A DNA stretch of 5,006 nt from Pseudomonadota bacterium (GTDB taxonomy: Bacteria; Pseudomonadota; Alphaproteobacteria; Rhizobiales; Devosiaceae). The position numbers and the translations under genes were made by a program. Of the stretch, positions 1 through 5,006 are shown one piece after another. The first letter of the stretch is position 1; the number at the start of each line of letters is the position of its first letter. The notes beneath the pieces were generated by a model. That model had not been told where the DNA came from. It made no database searches and saw only the letters and a program-made list of their open reading frames with translations. The DNA lies in NCBI GenBank assembly GCA_023430705.1, contig JAEYZJ010000118.1, positions 1-5,006 on the forward strand. The letters are read 5' to 3'.

Positions 1-11
1 GGCGCCTCGTG

Positions 12-614
12 TCAGCGGTCGGGGCCGGGACGGTGGAAGTGCCGGCCGCGCGGGGCGTCGGAGCCGGGGCGGAAGCCCTTGCGGGACATCAGGCCGGACT
101 TCTGCTCGTCCGAGAGGCTCTGGTAGAAGGCCTTGAACGGCGGCAGCACCCCGGCGAAGGCGGCGAGGCGGGCCTCGTCGAGCTCAAGGCGCCGCTCGAG
201 GCGCTGGATCAGGTCGGGGCGCCCGGCGCGGTCGGACTTGCGGTCGGACTTGTCGCCGGACTGGCGGTCGGGCGTGGCGGATTGCCGGGCCGGGGCCTGG
301 CAGTTGTCGGCAAAATCGGTCTGCGCGGTCAGGGCGGCGATGCGGAAGTCCTCGAACAGCTTCTGCTGCTCGGCGGTCAGGTCGAGCCGGTCGGCCATGC
401 GCTCGAGGCGACGCTCGAGCCGGTCGGCGGCGCGCGGGTTGCACGAGACGTCGGCGAAGCGGAAGCCGCCGCCGCCGTCGCGGCGGAACTCGAGGGTCCG
501 CCGGTCACCATCGCCGGGCCGCGGCTGCTGCTGGCCGGCGAAGGCCGGCGCCATGGCGGTGAGGCCGAGCGCGGCGATGACGGCGGCGAGAATGGTGGCA
601 CGGGTGAGGTTCAT
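12..614 (-). CDS. Periplasmic LTXXQ-motif (Spy/CpxP-like) protein
   Basis: A 200-residue exported protein. Residues 1-26 form a clear signal peptide (basic MNLTR start, hydrophobic core, AFA cleavage site before GQQQ). The mature protein is Arg-rich and mostly helical. It carries two copies of a helical unit, each opening with the identical heptad RLERRLE (65-71 and 138-144) and followed by an LTXXQ-type motif, LTAEQ at 79-83 and LSDEQ at 167-171. An Asp/Arg/Lys/Ser linker (about 111-134) joins them, built from a 12-bp tandem repeat. The only cysteines, C58 and C105, flank the first unit and could form a disulfide. LTXXQ proteins include the periplasmic chaperone Spy and the stress regulator CpxP, so a role in envelope stress or metal response is possible but not shown. 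The start is supported by AGGGAG six bases upstream. The family is fairly sure; the specific function is unknown. I see no convincing promoter in the 165-base gap upstream. Confidence 0.85.
   Translation of the reverse strand: MNLTRATILAAVIAALGLTAMAPAFAGQQQPRPGDGDRRTLEFRRDGGGGFRFADVSCNPRAADRLERRLERMADRLDLTAEQQKLFEDFRIAALTAQTDFADNCQAPARQSATPDRQSGDKSDRKSDRAGRPDLIQRLERRLELDEARLAAFAGVLPPFKAFYQSLSDEQKSGLMSRKGFRPGSDAPRGRHFHRPGPDR
229..276. repeat. 12-bp tandem repeat, four units, inside the LTXXQ gene
   Basis: Two perfect copies of CGGTCGGACTTG (229-240, 241-252) are followed by two degenerate copies (253-264 with 8 of 12 matches, 265-276 with 10 of 12). Because 12 is a multiple of three, each unit adds four residues. 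On the minus strand they give DRQS-GDKS-DRKS-DRAG (residues 116-131), the charged linker between the two helical units. Copy number could change without a frameshift. Confidence 0.8.
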
Positions 615-741
615 CGGGGTCTCCCTCTGGTTTGGGGTGAGGAGAACATGCCCGACGCCGGATTGCCCCCGGGTTACGGGAAGGTGAACAGTTGGAAAGG
701 TCGGGCGCAGGTGCGCCGCCGGCTGTTCCTCCGCGCCAGCG

Positions 742-766
742 GCGGGGACCCCGCGCTCCGCGAGCG
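742..766. other. Two abutting GC-rich inverted repeats just past the CBS gene stop
   Basis: GCGGGG-A-CCCCGC (742-754) is a perfect 6+1+6 palindrome. It abuts CGCTC-CGC-GAGCG (754-766), a 5-bp stem with a 3-base loop. Both lie 14-38 bases beyond the CBS gene stop on the minus strand, where a terminator would sit. Neither is followed by a T-run on the minus strand, so an intrinsic terminator is not established. They may slow polymerase or protect the 3' end of the transcript, or be chance in GC-rich DNA. Confidence 0.35.
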
Positions 767-779
767 GCGGTCGGGAGCC

Positions 780-1208
780 TCAGGAGGAGATGTACTCCTT
801 GAGGGCGAGGGCTTCCTGCTCGGCTTCCTCGATCTTGCGCTTCACCACGTCGCCGATGGAGACGATGCCCGTGAGCTTGCCGCCGTCGACGATGGGAATG
901 TGACGGATGCGGTGCTGGGTCATGGTTTCCATGAGGTCGGCAACCGAGGCGCCGGACGTGCAGGTGATGACCCGGGTGGTCATGACGTCGCGCACGGGCA
1001 GCGAAAGCAGGGTGGCGGGGTCCTTGTCGAGGCGGCGGACGATGTCCCGCTCGCTGAGGATGCCGGCAACCTTGCCCATGGCATCGAGGACGACGACGGC
1101 GCCGATCTTGCGGCTGTTGAGGGTCTGCACGGCATCGGCGAGCGGCGCGTCGGCGGCCACGGTGTGGACGGTACGGCCCTTGGATTGAAGGATAGTCTCG
1201 ACTTGCAT
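780..1208 (-). CDS. Two-CBS-domain protein
   Basis: A 142-residue soluble protein made almost entirely of one CBS pair (Bateman module). The first CBS domain spans about residues 8-61 and ends in GILSERDIVR (49-58). The second spans about 75-128 and ends in GIVSIGDVVKRKI (114-126). Between them is PVRDVMT (71-77), the usual start of a second CBS unit. A short acidic helix ending KEYISS closes the protein, as in stand-alone rhizobial CBS proteins. There is no signal peptide, membrane segment or fused catalytic domain. CBS pairs bind adenine nucleotides such as AMP, ATP or SAM and switch partner proteins; the ligand and partner here cannot be read from sequence. The start is well supported: AGGAGG (1218-1223) lies nine bases upstream. 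A promoter-like sequence of its own lies at 1235-1263. Confidence 0.93.
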   Translation of the reverse strand: MQVETILQSKGRTVHTVAADAPLADAVQTLNSRKIGAVVVLDAMGKVAGILSERDIVRRLDKDPATLLSLPVRDVMTTRVITCTSGASVADLMETMTQHRIRHIPIVDGGKLTGIVSIGDVVKRKIEEAEQEALALKEYISS

Positions 1209-1234
1209 CGTTAAGGTCCTCCTCTCAAGGCGGC

Positions 1235-1263
1235 ATAGTGCGCCGGATGGGAGGGCGGGACAA
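1235..1263 (-). promoter_or_regulatory. Candidate housekeeping promoter of the CBS gene
   Basis: On the minus strand TTGTCC (1263-1258, 4 of 6 to TTGACA) is followed after exactly 17 bases by CACTAT (1240-1235, 3 of 6 to TATAAT). Transcription would start roughly 20 bases before the start codon and just ahead of the AGGAGG site, giving a short leader. The -10 match is modest, as is common in alphaproteobacteria. A perfect palindrome abuts the -35 element. Confidence 0.4.
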
Positions 1264-1276
1264 GGGCACGGTGCCC
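1264..1276. promoter_or_regulatory. Perfect 13-bp palindrome abutting the -35 box (possible operator)
   Basis: GGGCAC-G-GTGCCC is symmetric about 1270 and touches the candidate -35 element of the CBS gene promoter, covering about -37 to -49. This is a usual place for an activator or repressor site. A five-T run (minus strand, 1281-1277) lies directly behind it. The same bases can instead pair with 1315-1321 (GGCACGG with CCGTGCC), so a role in RNA folding is the alternative. No regulator is identified. Confidence 0.3.
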
Positions 1277-1315
1277 AAAAAGCAGTCAGGGCGCCACCCG
1301 GGAAGGGCGGCGCCC
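1277..1315 (-). terminator. Weak terminator-like hairpin after the 626-aa gene
   Basis: Reading the minus strand, 19 bases past the stop of the 626-aa gene, a perfect 7-bp GC stem forms between 1315-1309 (GGGCGCC) and 1295-1289 (GGCGCCC) around a 13-base loop. Five T follow at 1281-1277, but seven bases separate the stem from the T-run, farther than in a standard intrinsic terminator. The position is right for ending transcription before the CBS gene promoter. Confidence 0.35.
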
Positions 1316-1333
1316 CGTGCCGTTCGCGGGACC

Positions 1334-3214
1334 TTACTGGGTCTTCTTGAGGTTGCGCTTCTGCTCCTCGACGGTTTCGCCGGCCGCCGGCTGGTCGAGG
1401 AGGGGCAGGGTGACGGGCTCGCCGTCGGCGACGGCCACGACGGTGATCTTGCCGGCCAGCGCGGCGGGATTGGTCTCGGCCGCGGCGAGGTCGGCGAGGC
1501 CGATGCCGGCTTCGTCCCTGCTGGTGATGGTGAGCTCAAGGTGCGAGGCGCCGAGGAGGAAGTTGCCCAGCTGCTGGGCCGCCATCAGGGCCTCGGGCGT
1601 GTTGCCGAGGAAGGCCAGCGTCAGGCCCTGGGCCATGCCGGCGACGGCGGTGCGGAACGCCGCTTCGGGCTGGCCGGCGTCACGCGCCCCGGTGGCGATC
1701 AGGATGGAGCCGATGCCGCGATCCTCGATCTCGAGGGTGAGTTCCCTGAGGGTGATCGCCTGGGCCGCCAGCAGGGCCGCCTGGTCGTCGTCGCCGAAGA
1801 GGGCGGGCGCGGCGTTGCCGAAGGTGCCCGAGAGCGTGATGCGGCCGAGCCTGCCGAGGTCGATGGTGACGTCGTTCGCGGCGATGGTCGAGGTCGCCTC
1901 GTCCCACGCGAAGCTGGTGCCGAGCGAGATATCGAGCTCGTCGATGCCGCGGGCGAGGAGGTCGGCCACCGGCAGCTCGGTCATCTCGGCGGTGAGCGGC
2001 ACGACGAGGTTGGCGAGGCGCAGCGAGATGTCGGCCGGGATGCCGTTGACGTAGTTGCCGAGCGTCGCGTCGAAGGCGCCGAGGGTAGCGGTGACGCGCT
2101 CGGCGGGGTTGTCGGTATCGGGGACATCGATGTCGAGGCCGGCAAGGCTGAGGCCGTCCATGGCCGGCACGAGCTGGCGCCAGTTCTGCTCGAAGAAGGC
2201 TTCGTCGATGGTCGCGGCAGCTTCAATCGTGGCGATGGCAGTGGAGAAATCCATCTGCTTCCAGGTGAAGTTGTCGAGCGTCACGTGGCCTTCGCCCGTC
2301 ACCTCCATGGCGAAGTCGTCGAACGAGAAGGCGGGATAGAGCGCCGGCTCGAAGCCACCGGCGGACATGGTGCCGAGGGAGAAGCTGACCGCCTGGCCCT
2401 TCTCGTCCTTGCCCGAGCACTCGATGCCGTCGAGGGTCACCGGGCTCGAGGAGAAGGCCTGCAGCAGGTCGGCGTAAAAGAGCACGATCTGCCTGATGTC
2501 CTCGGGCGGGACCTCGGCGCCGCCGGCGTCAGCCGCCTCGGCTTTGGCGACGAGGGCCTGGATGTCGGAGAAGTTGTACCTGAGCGGCCGGGCGCTGAAG
2601 CTCCCGAGCTCCGCCGCCCCGATGGTGCAGGCGGCATCCTCGCCGTCGCTGAACGTGCCGCCGGCAAAGCTGAAGTCCGCATAGAGCTCGCGCATGCCGT
2701 TACCGGCGGACGGGGACGGAGCGAGGCCGTAAAAGCCGAGCAGGCCGGCGATATCGAAGCGGCCGACGGACATTTCGCCGAGCGTGCCCTCACCCTTGGG
2801 ACCGGCGGTGAAATCGGCGCCATCGACGGTGGCCGAGGCGGCGACGCCATCGACGACATCCTCGAGCACGAGGTTGCGGTAGGTGAAGCTGGCCGAGTTC
2901 TCCGGGCCGCCGTCGACCGTGAGGATCAGCTCGGGAATGATCACGGACGTGGCGTTGAGCGTGGCGAGGGGGGCCAGCGAGCCTGCGGCGCCCGAAAAGA
3001 GCGCCCGGACCTCGGCCTCGTCGAGGTTGCCGTCGACGATCTCGACGGCCGGAACGGCGAGCCCGATGCCACCCTCGACGGGGGCAATGCCGGTGACGCT
3101 GAGCGTTTCGGCCCGGGCCGGAGCCAGGGCAAGGCCGGTGAAGGCGGTGGCGAGCAGGAGCGCGTGGGCCGGGCGCAGGGCGCCGCCGGTGGGCGCGTGG
3201 ACGTTACGGGTCAT
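1334..3214 (-). CDS. Large exported protein of unknown function
   Basis: A 626-residue protein that I cannot assign to a named family. Residues 1-35 are a signal peptide (long N-region, core ALLLATAFTGLALAP, ARA cleavage site before ETLSV), so it should be periplasmic or outer-envelope. No later membrane span and no catalytic motif is visible. The mature chain is acidic and Ala/Gly/Leu/Thr-rich, with alternating beta-strand patterns. A loose motif with an LG step recurs: TLGEMSVGRFDI (144-155), ELGSFSARPL (202-211), SLGTMSAGGFEP (279-290) and TLGAFDATLGNY (377-388). The last 200 residues (about 423-596; FAWDEATSTI, then IDLGRLGRITLSGTFGN, then LTLEIEDRGIG) resemble a pattern I recall from alphaproteobacterial hypothetical proteins. 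The only cysteines, C196 and C266, could pair as a disulfide. The start is supported by GAGGAA (3220-3225) five bases upstream. A long opposing plus-strand frame covers the same DNA but lacks such signals. Confidence 0.88.
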   Translation of the reverse strand: MTRNVHAPTGGALRPAHALLLATAFTGLALAPARAETLSVTGIAPVEGGIGLAVPAVEIVDGNLDEAEVRALFSGAAGSLAPLATLNATSVIIPELILTVDGGPENSASFTYRNLVLEDVVDGVAASATVDGADFTAGPKGEGTLGEMSVGRFDIAGLLGFYGLAPSPSAGNGMRELYADFSFAGGTFSDGEDAACTIGAAELGSFSARPLRYNFSDIQALVAKAEAADAGGAEVPPEDIRQIVLFYADLLQAFSSSPVTLDGIECSGKDEKGQAVSFSLGTMSAGGFEPALYPAFSFDDFAMEVTGEGHVTLDNFTWKQMDFSTAIATIEAAATIDEAFFEQNWRQLVPAMDGLSLAGLDIDVPDTDNPAERVTATLGAFDATLGNYVNGIPADISLRLANLVVPLTAEMTELPVADLLARGIDELDISLGTSFAWDEATSTIAANDVTIDLGRLGRITLSGTFGNAAPALFGDDDQAALLAAQAITLRELTLEIEDRGIGSILIATGARDAGQPEAAFRTAVAGMAQGLTLAFLGNTPEALMAAQQLGNFLLGASHLELTITSRDEAGIGLADLAAAETNPAALAGKITVVAVADGEPVTLPLLDQPAAGETVEEQKRNLKKTQ

Positions 3215-3231
3215 GTCGGTTCCTCGAGCAT

Positions 3232-3241
3232 CGAACGTTCG
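3232..3241. promoter_or_regulatory. 10-bp palindrome upstream of the 626-aa gene
   Basis: CGAACGTTCG is perfectly self-complementary and sits six bases upstream of the ribosome-binding site of the 626-aa gene. It could be an operator overlapping the leader. A second short palindrome, GACCA-G-TGGTC (3299-3309), lies further up in the same 173-base gap. I find no convincing -35/-10 pair here. Short palindromes arise by chance, so this is tentative. Confidence 0.2.
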
Positions 3242-3387
3242 GCCGCAAAGACCACAGCGCCCAGCGCGCGAATGATTGCAGCACGACCATAGCGGGCAGA
3301 CCAGTGGTCCACCCGCGCGCGTTCTAGACTATCGGAGCTAACGGGAAGATGAACGGAAACAGTAAGAGTTCCGTCGAGGCGTGATGA

Positions 3388-3729
3388 TCAGCTTTCGCCC
3401 ATGCCCGGCTTCCACGAGGCGAGCGGGTTGCCGTGCCGGCTGCGGGGCCGGGTGCGCAGGCCGTCGCGCAGGATCGAGCGCACCACTTCGACGGTGATGG
3501 CGAGGATCAGCGCGCAGAGCGGCACGAACAGCATGAGCACGCCCGCATCGAGATTGCCGAGGCCGGTGCCGGCGCGGGGCGGGATCACCCCGATGGCATA
3601 GAGCACGCCGGCTACGACGAAGGTGAGGGAAAAGGAAATGACCGTGGTCGCGGCGAGCGGCTTGCGCAGGAACCTGCGGGCGAAAAACAGGCGCTTGTGC
3701 TGCGCGGCGGGCAGTTGGGTGGGGGACAT
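3388..3729 (-). CDS. Small inner-membrane protein with two predicted helices
   Basis: A 113-residue protein, not recognised. A basic N-terminus (HKRLFFARRFLRK, 11-23) is followed by two hydrophobic stretches, about 26-49 and 63-85, joined by a short Pro/Gly-rich loop (IPPRAGTGLGNLD). The tail is basic (RDGLRTRPRSRHG). By the positive-inside rule both ends should be cytoplasmic, with the loop outside. No catalytic or binding motif is visible. The frame stays open far upstream, but that part is antisense to the aminotransferase and low in credibility, so I chose the ATG just before the basic segment. This start has no Shine-Dalgarno sequence: the bases before it read CCTCC, the complement of one. 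An in-frame GTG nine codons upstream (VIVRVSEPP) is an alternative. Function unknown. Confidence 0.6.
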   Translation of the reverse strand: MSPTQLPAAQHKRLFFARRFLRKPLAATTVISFSLTFVVAGVLYAIGVIPPRAGTGLGNLDAGVLMLFVPLCALILAITVEVVRSILRDGLRTRPRSRHGNPLASWKPGMGES

Positions 3730-4030
3730 TGGAGGCTCGCTGACTCGGACGATCACGACGCAGTGAAGATGACTGCCGGAATGCGCGGATGTTTGGTTGG
3801 CATCGCGGTGAGAAGCGGACAATTTGAAGGCAATCGTGTGGCACGGGAGCCGCGCCGGAGACGGAGGGCGGCCAGGGGTTTCCAGGCCGGAACCGGTTAC
3901 CGATCCGTTACGCGATGCTGTGCCGGGCTGGGAACGGCCTCGCGGGAGCGCGCGTTTTCGGGCACGGCGCGGTTGTGCGGCGCGCCGGGAGGGCCTAGAG
4001 GATTCCGGCCGTTTTTCCCGGAGATTGACC
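3730..4030. other. Divergent intergenic region
   Basis: This 301-base gap separates the divergent membrane-protein and aminotransferase genes and must hold both promoters unless either is read from afar. No further gene is credible here. Weak plus-strand candidates are TTGGCA (3797-3802) with GACAAT (3818-3823), spacing 15, which would leave a leader of about 200 bases, and TTGTGC (3973-3978) with TAGAGG (3996-4001), spacing 17. A direct repeat GTTAC-N6-GTTAC (3896-3900 and 3907-3911) has an 11-bp, one-turn period like sites of OmpR-type regulators. No clear minus-strand promoter was found. Confidence 0.5.
4003..4023 (+). promoter_or_regulatory. Ribosome-binding site of the aminotransferase, inside a small hairpin
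   Basis: GGAG at 4020-4023, seven bases before TTG at 4031, is the best Shine-Dalgarno match and decides the start. The same bases form the 3' arm of a hairpin: TTCCGG (4003-4008) pairs with CCGGAG (4018-4023), five Watson-Crick pairs plus one U-G, around a 9-base loop containing five U. If it folds in the mRNA, the ribosome-binding site is fully covered. Confidence 0.45.
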
Positions 4031-5006
4031 TTGGCTTTCCTGTCCGAAGCGCTGAACCGCATCCAGCCGTCCGCCACCGTCGCGATCAACGCCAAAGCCC
4101 AGGAGATGAAGCGGCAGGGGCAGGACGTGATCTCGCTCGCCGCCGGCGAGCCGGATTTCGACACGCCCGAGCATGTGCGCGAAGCCGCCATCCGGGCGAT
4201 CAACTCGGGCAAGACCCACTATACGGCCGTCGACGGCATTCCCGAGCTGAAGGAGGCCGTGGCGGCCAAGTTCCGGCGCGACAATGGGCTCGACGTGACC
4301 GCGGCCGACTGCTTCGTCGCCTCGGGCGGCAAGCAGATCATCTTCAACGCGCTGCTGGCGACGCTGAACCCCGGCGACGAGGTGGTGATTCCGGTGCCGT
4401 ACTGGGTGAGCTACCCCGAGATCGTGCGGCTGTGCGACGCCACGCCCGTGTACGCCATGGCCGACGCCTCGACGGGCTTCAAGCTGACGCCCGAGGCGCT
4501 CGAGACGGCGATCTCGCCGAAGACGAAGTGGCTGATCCTCAACACGCCCTCGAACCCCAGCGGGGCGGCGTATACGGCCGGCGAGCTGCGCGGGCTGGCC
4601 GACGTGCTGCTGCGCTACCCGCAGGTGCATATCCTCACCGACGACATCTACGAGGTGCTGGTCTATGACGGCGGCAGCTTCGCGACAATCGCCGGGGTGG
4701 AGCCGCGGCTGCGCGAGCGGACGCTGACCATGAACGGCGTCTCCAAGTCGCACGCGATGACCGGATGGCGCATCGGCTACTGCACCGGCCCGCGGGCGCT
4801 GCTGGCGGCGATGAACAAGCTGCAGAGCCAGTCGACCACCAACCCGTCGTCGGTCTCGCAGTGGGCGGCGGTGGAGGCACTGAACGGGCCGCAGGACTTC
4901 CTCAAGGGCTGGCGCGACATCTTCCAGGGGCGCCGCGACCTCGTGGTCAACGGGCTCAACGCCAATACCGGCATCGACTGCCTGTCGCCGGAGGGGGCGT
5001 TCTACG
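4031..5006 (+). CDS. aatA: Aspartate (possibly also prephenate) aminotransferase, 1-beta subgroup, 3' truncated by window edge
   Basis: First 325 residues of a PLP-dependent class I aminotransferase; the family is about 400 long, so roughly 75 are missing at the edge. Visible landmarks: AGEPDFDTP (38-46), GGK at 99-101, PYWVSYPE (123-130), NTPSNPSG (171-178, with N175 contacting PLP), TDDIY (203-207, with D204 and Y207), SKSHAMTGWR (238-247, with K239 the Schiff-base lysine and R247), and GAFY at the edge. It exchanges the amino group between aspartate and 2-oxoglutarate in the cytoplasm. The TTG start gives LAFL, matching the MAFL opening of rhizobial AatA, and aligns without gaps to the Thermus thermophilus enzyme, as I recall it, through K101; GGAG lies seven bases upstream. 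Gln12 is one of the residues (Lys/Arg/Gln) reported for enzymes that also transaminate prephenate to arogenate. A TTG two codons upstream is a less likely start. Transcribed away from the other four genes. Confidence 0.95.
   Translation, partial: MAFLSEALNRIQPSATVAINAKAQEMKRQGQDVISLAAGEPDFDTPEHVREAAIRAINSGKTHYTAVDGIPELKEAVAAKFRRDNGLDVTAADCFVASGGKQIIFNALLATLNPGDEVVIPVPYWVSYPEIVRLCDATPVYAMADASTGFKLTPEALETAISPKTKWLILNTPSNPSGAAYTAGELRGLADVLLRYPQVHILTDDIYEVLVYDGGSFATIAGVEPRLRERTLTMNGVSKSHAMTGWRIGYCTGPRALLAAMNKLQSQSTTNPSSVSQWAAVEALNGPQDFLKGWRDIFQGRRDLVVNGLNANTGIDCLSPEGAFY

Noticed and set aside
782..900. AGGAGGAG followed by ATG (790) on the plus strand, suggesting a small gene
   Set aside because: The motif is the reverse complement of the codons for the CBS protein's C-terminal YISS and its stop. 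The frame is short and closes within about 40 codons.
9..1214. A 401-codon plus-strand open frame
   Set aside because: It runs antisense through both the LTXXQ gene and the CBS gene and across the gap between them. The CBS protein on the other strand is unmistakable.
1238..3292. A 684-codon open frame on the plus strand opposite the 626-aa gene
   Set aside because: It is Gly/Arg/Glu-rich and low in complexity, with no domain or signal. The minus-strand frame has a signal peptide, a GAGGAA site and hydrophobic patterning. Long antisense frames are expected when GC is this high.
3353..3374. Inverted repeat ACGGAA...TTCCGT downstream of the membrane-protein gene as a terminator
   Set aside because: The stem is only 6 bp with a 10-base loop, and the minus strand after it has no T-run, so it does not meet the standard for a terminator.
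3730..4212. Upstream extension of the membrane-protein frame (161 further codons)
   Set aside because: Much of it is antisense to the aminotransferase, and the residues are Arg/Ser/Pro-rich with no pattern. The short form starting at 3729 begins just before the basic and hydrophobic segments.
3433..4668. A 411-codon plus-strand open frame
   Set aside because: It overlaps the aminotransferase in a different frame; the aminotransferase frame carries all the conserved motifs. The left part is antisense to the membrane protein.
3995..4753. A 252-codon minus-strand open frame
   Set aside because: It is wholly antisense to the aminotransferase and has no features of its own.

Overview
The window is about 5 kb of very GC-rich DNA from what looks like an alphaproteobacterial chromosome, most likely Hyphomicrobiales (Rhizobiales). 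This rests on the strong GC bias at third codon positions, on an aspartate aminotransferase and a CBS-pair protein of the kind common in rhizobia and relatives, and on a large exported protein whose C-terminal pattern I recall from alphaproteobacterial hypothetical proteins. The genus cannot be fixed from sequence alone. I see no mobile element, tRNA, rRNA, CRISPR array or phage gene.

Layout: four genes lie on the minus strand and one on the plus strand. Reading right to left from the divergent gap at 3730-4030, the minus-strand genes are: a small two-helix membrane protein (3388-3729); a 626-residue exported protein of unknown function (1334-3214); a 142-residue two-CBS-domain protein (780-1208); and a 200-residue periplasmic protein with LTXXQ (Spy/CpxP-like) motifs (12-614). 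They are separated by gaps of 173, 125 and 165 bases, so they need not form one operon. The CBS gene has its own plausible promoter. On the plus strand, a class I aminotransferase (1-beta aspartate aminotransferase, aatA type) starts with TTG at 4031 and runs off the right edge after 325 codons of roughly 400.

How the genes may work together: two products (LTXXQ protein, 626-aa protein) carry signal peptides and should act in the periplasm. The small protein is in the inner membrane, and the CBS protein is probably a cytoplasmic adenine-nucleotide sensor. The aminotransferase belongs to central amino-acid metabolism and may also transaminate prephenate, because it has Gln at position 12. Nothing in the sequence ties the five genes into one pathway. 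The window reads as an ordinary chromosomal housekeeping and envelope region.

Points most worth following are the Gln12 prediction, the hairpin that covers the aminotransferase ribosome-binding site, the palindrome next to the CBS promoter, the degenerate repeats in the 626-aa protein, and the 12-bp tandem repeat in the LTXXQ gene. I did not find a convincing new biological system.
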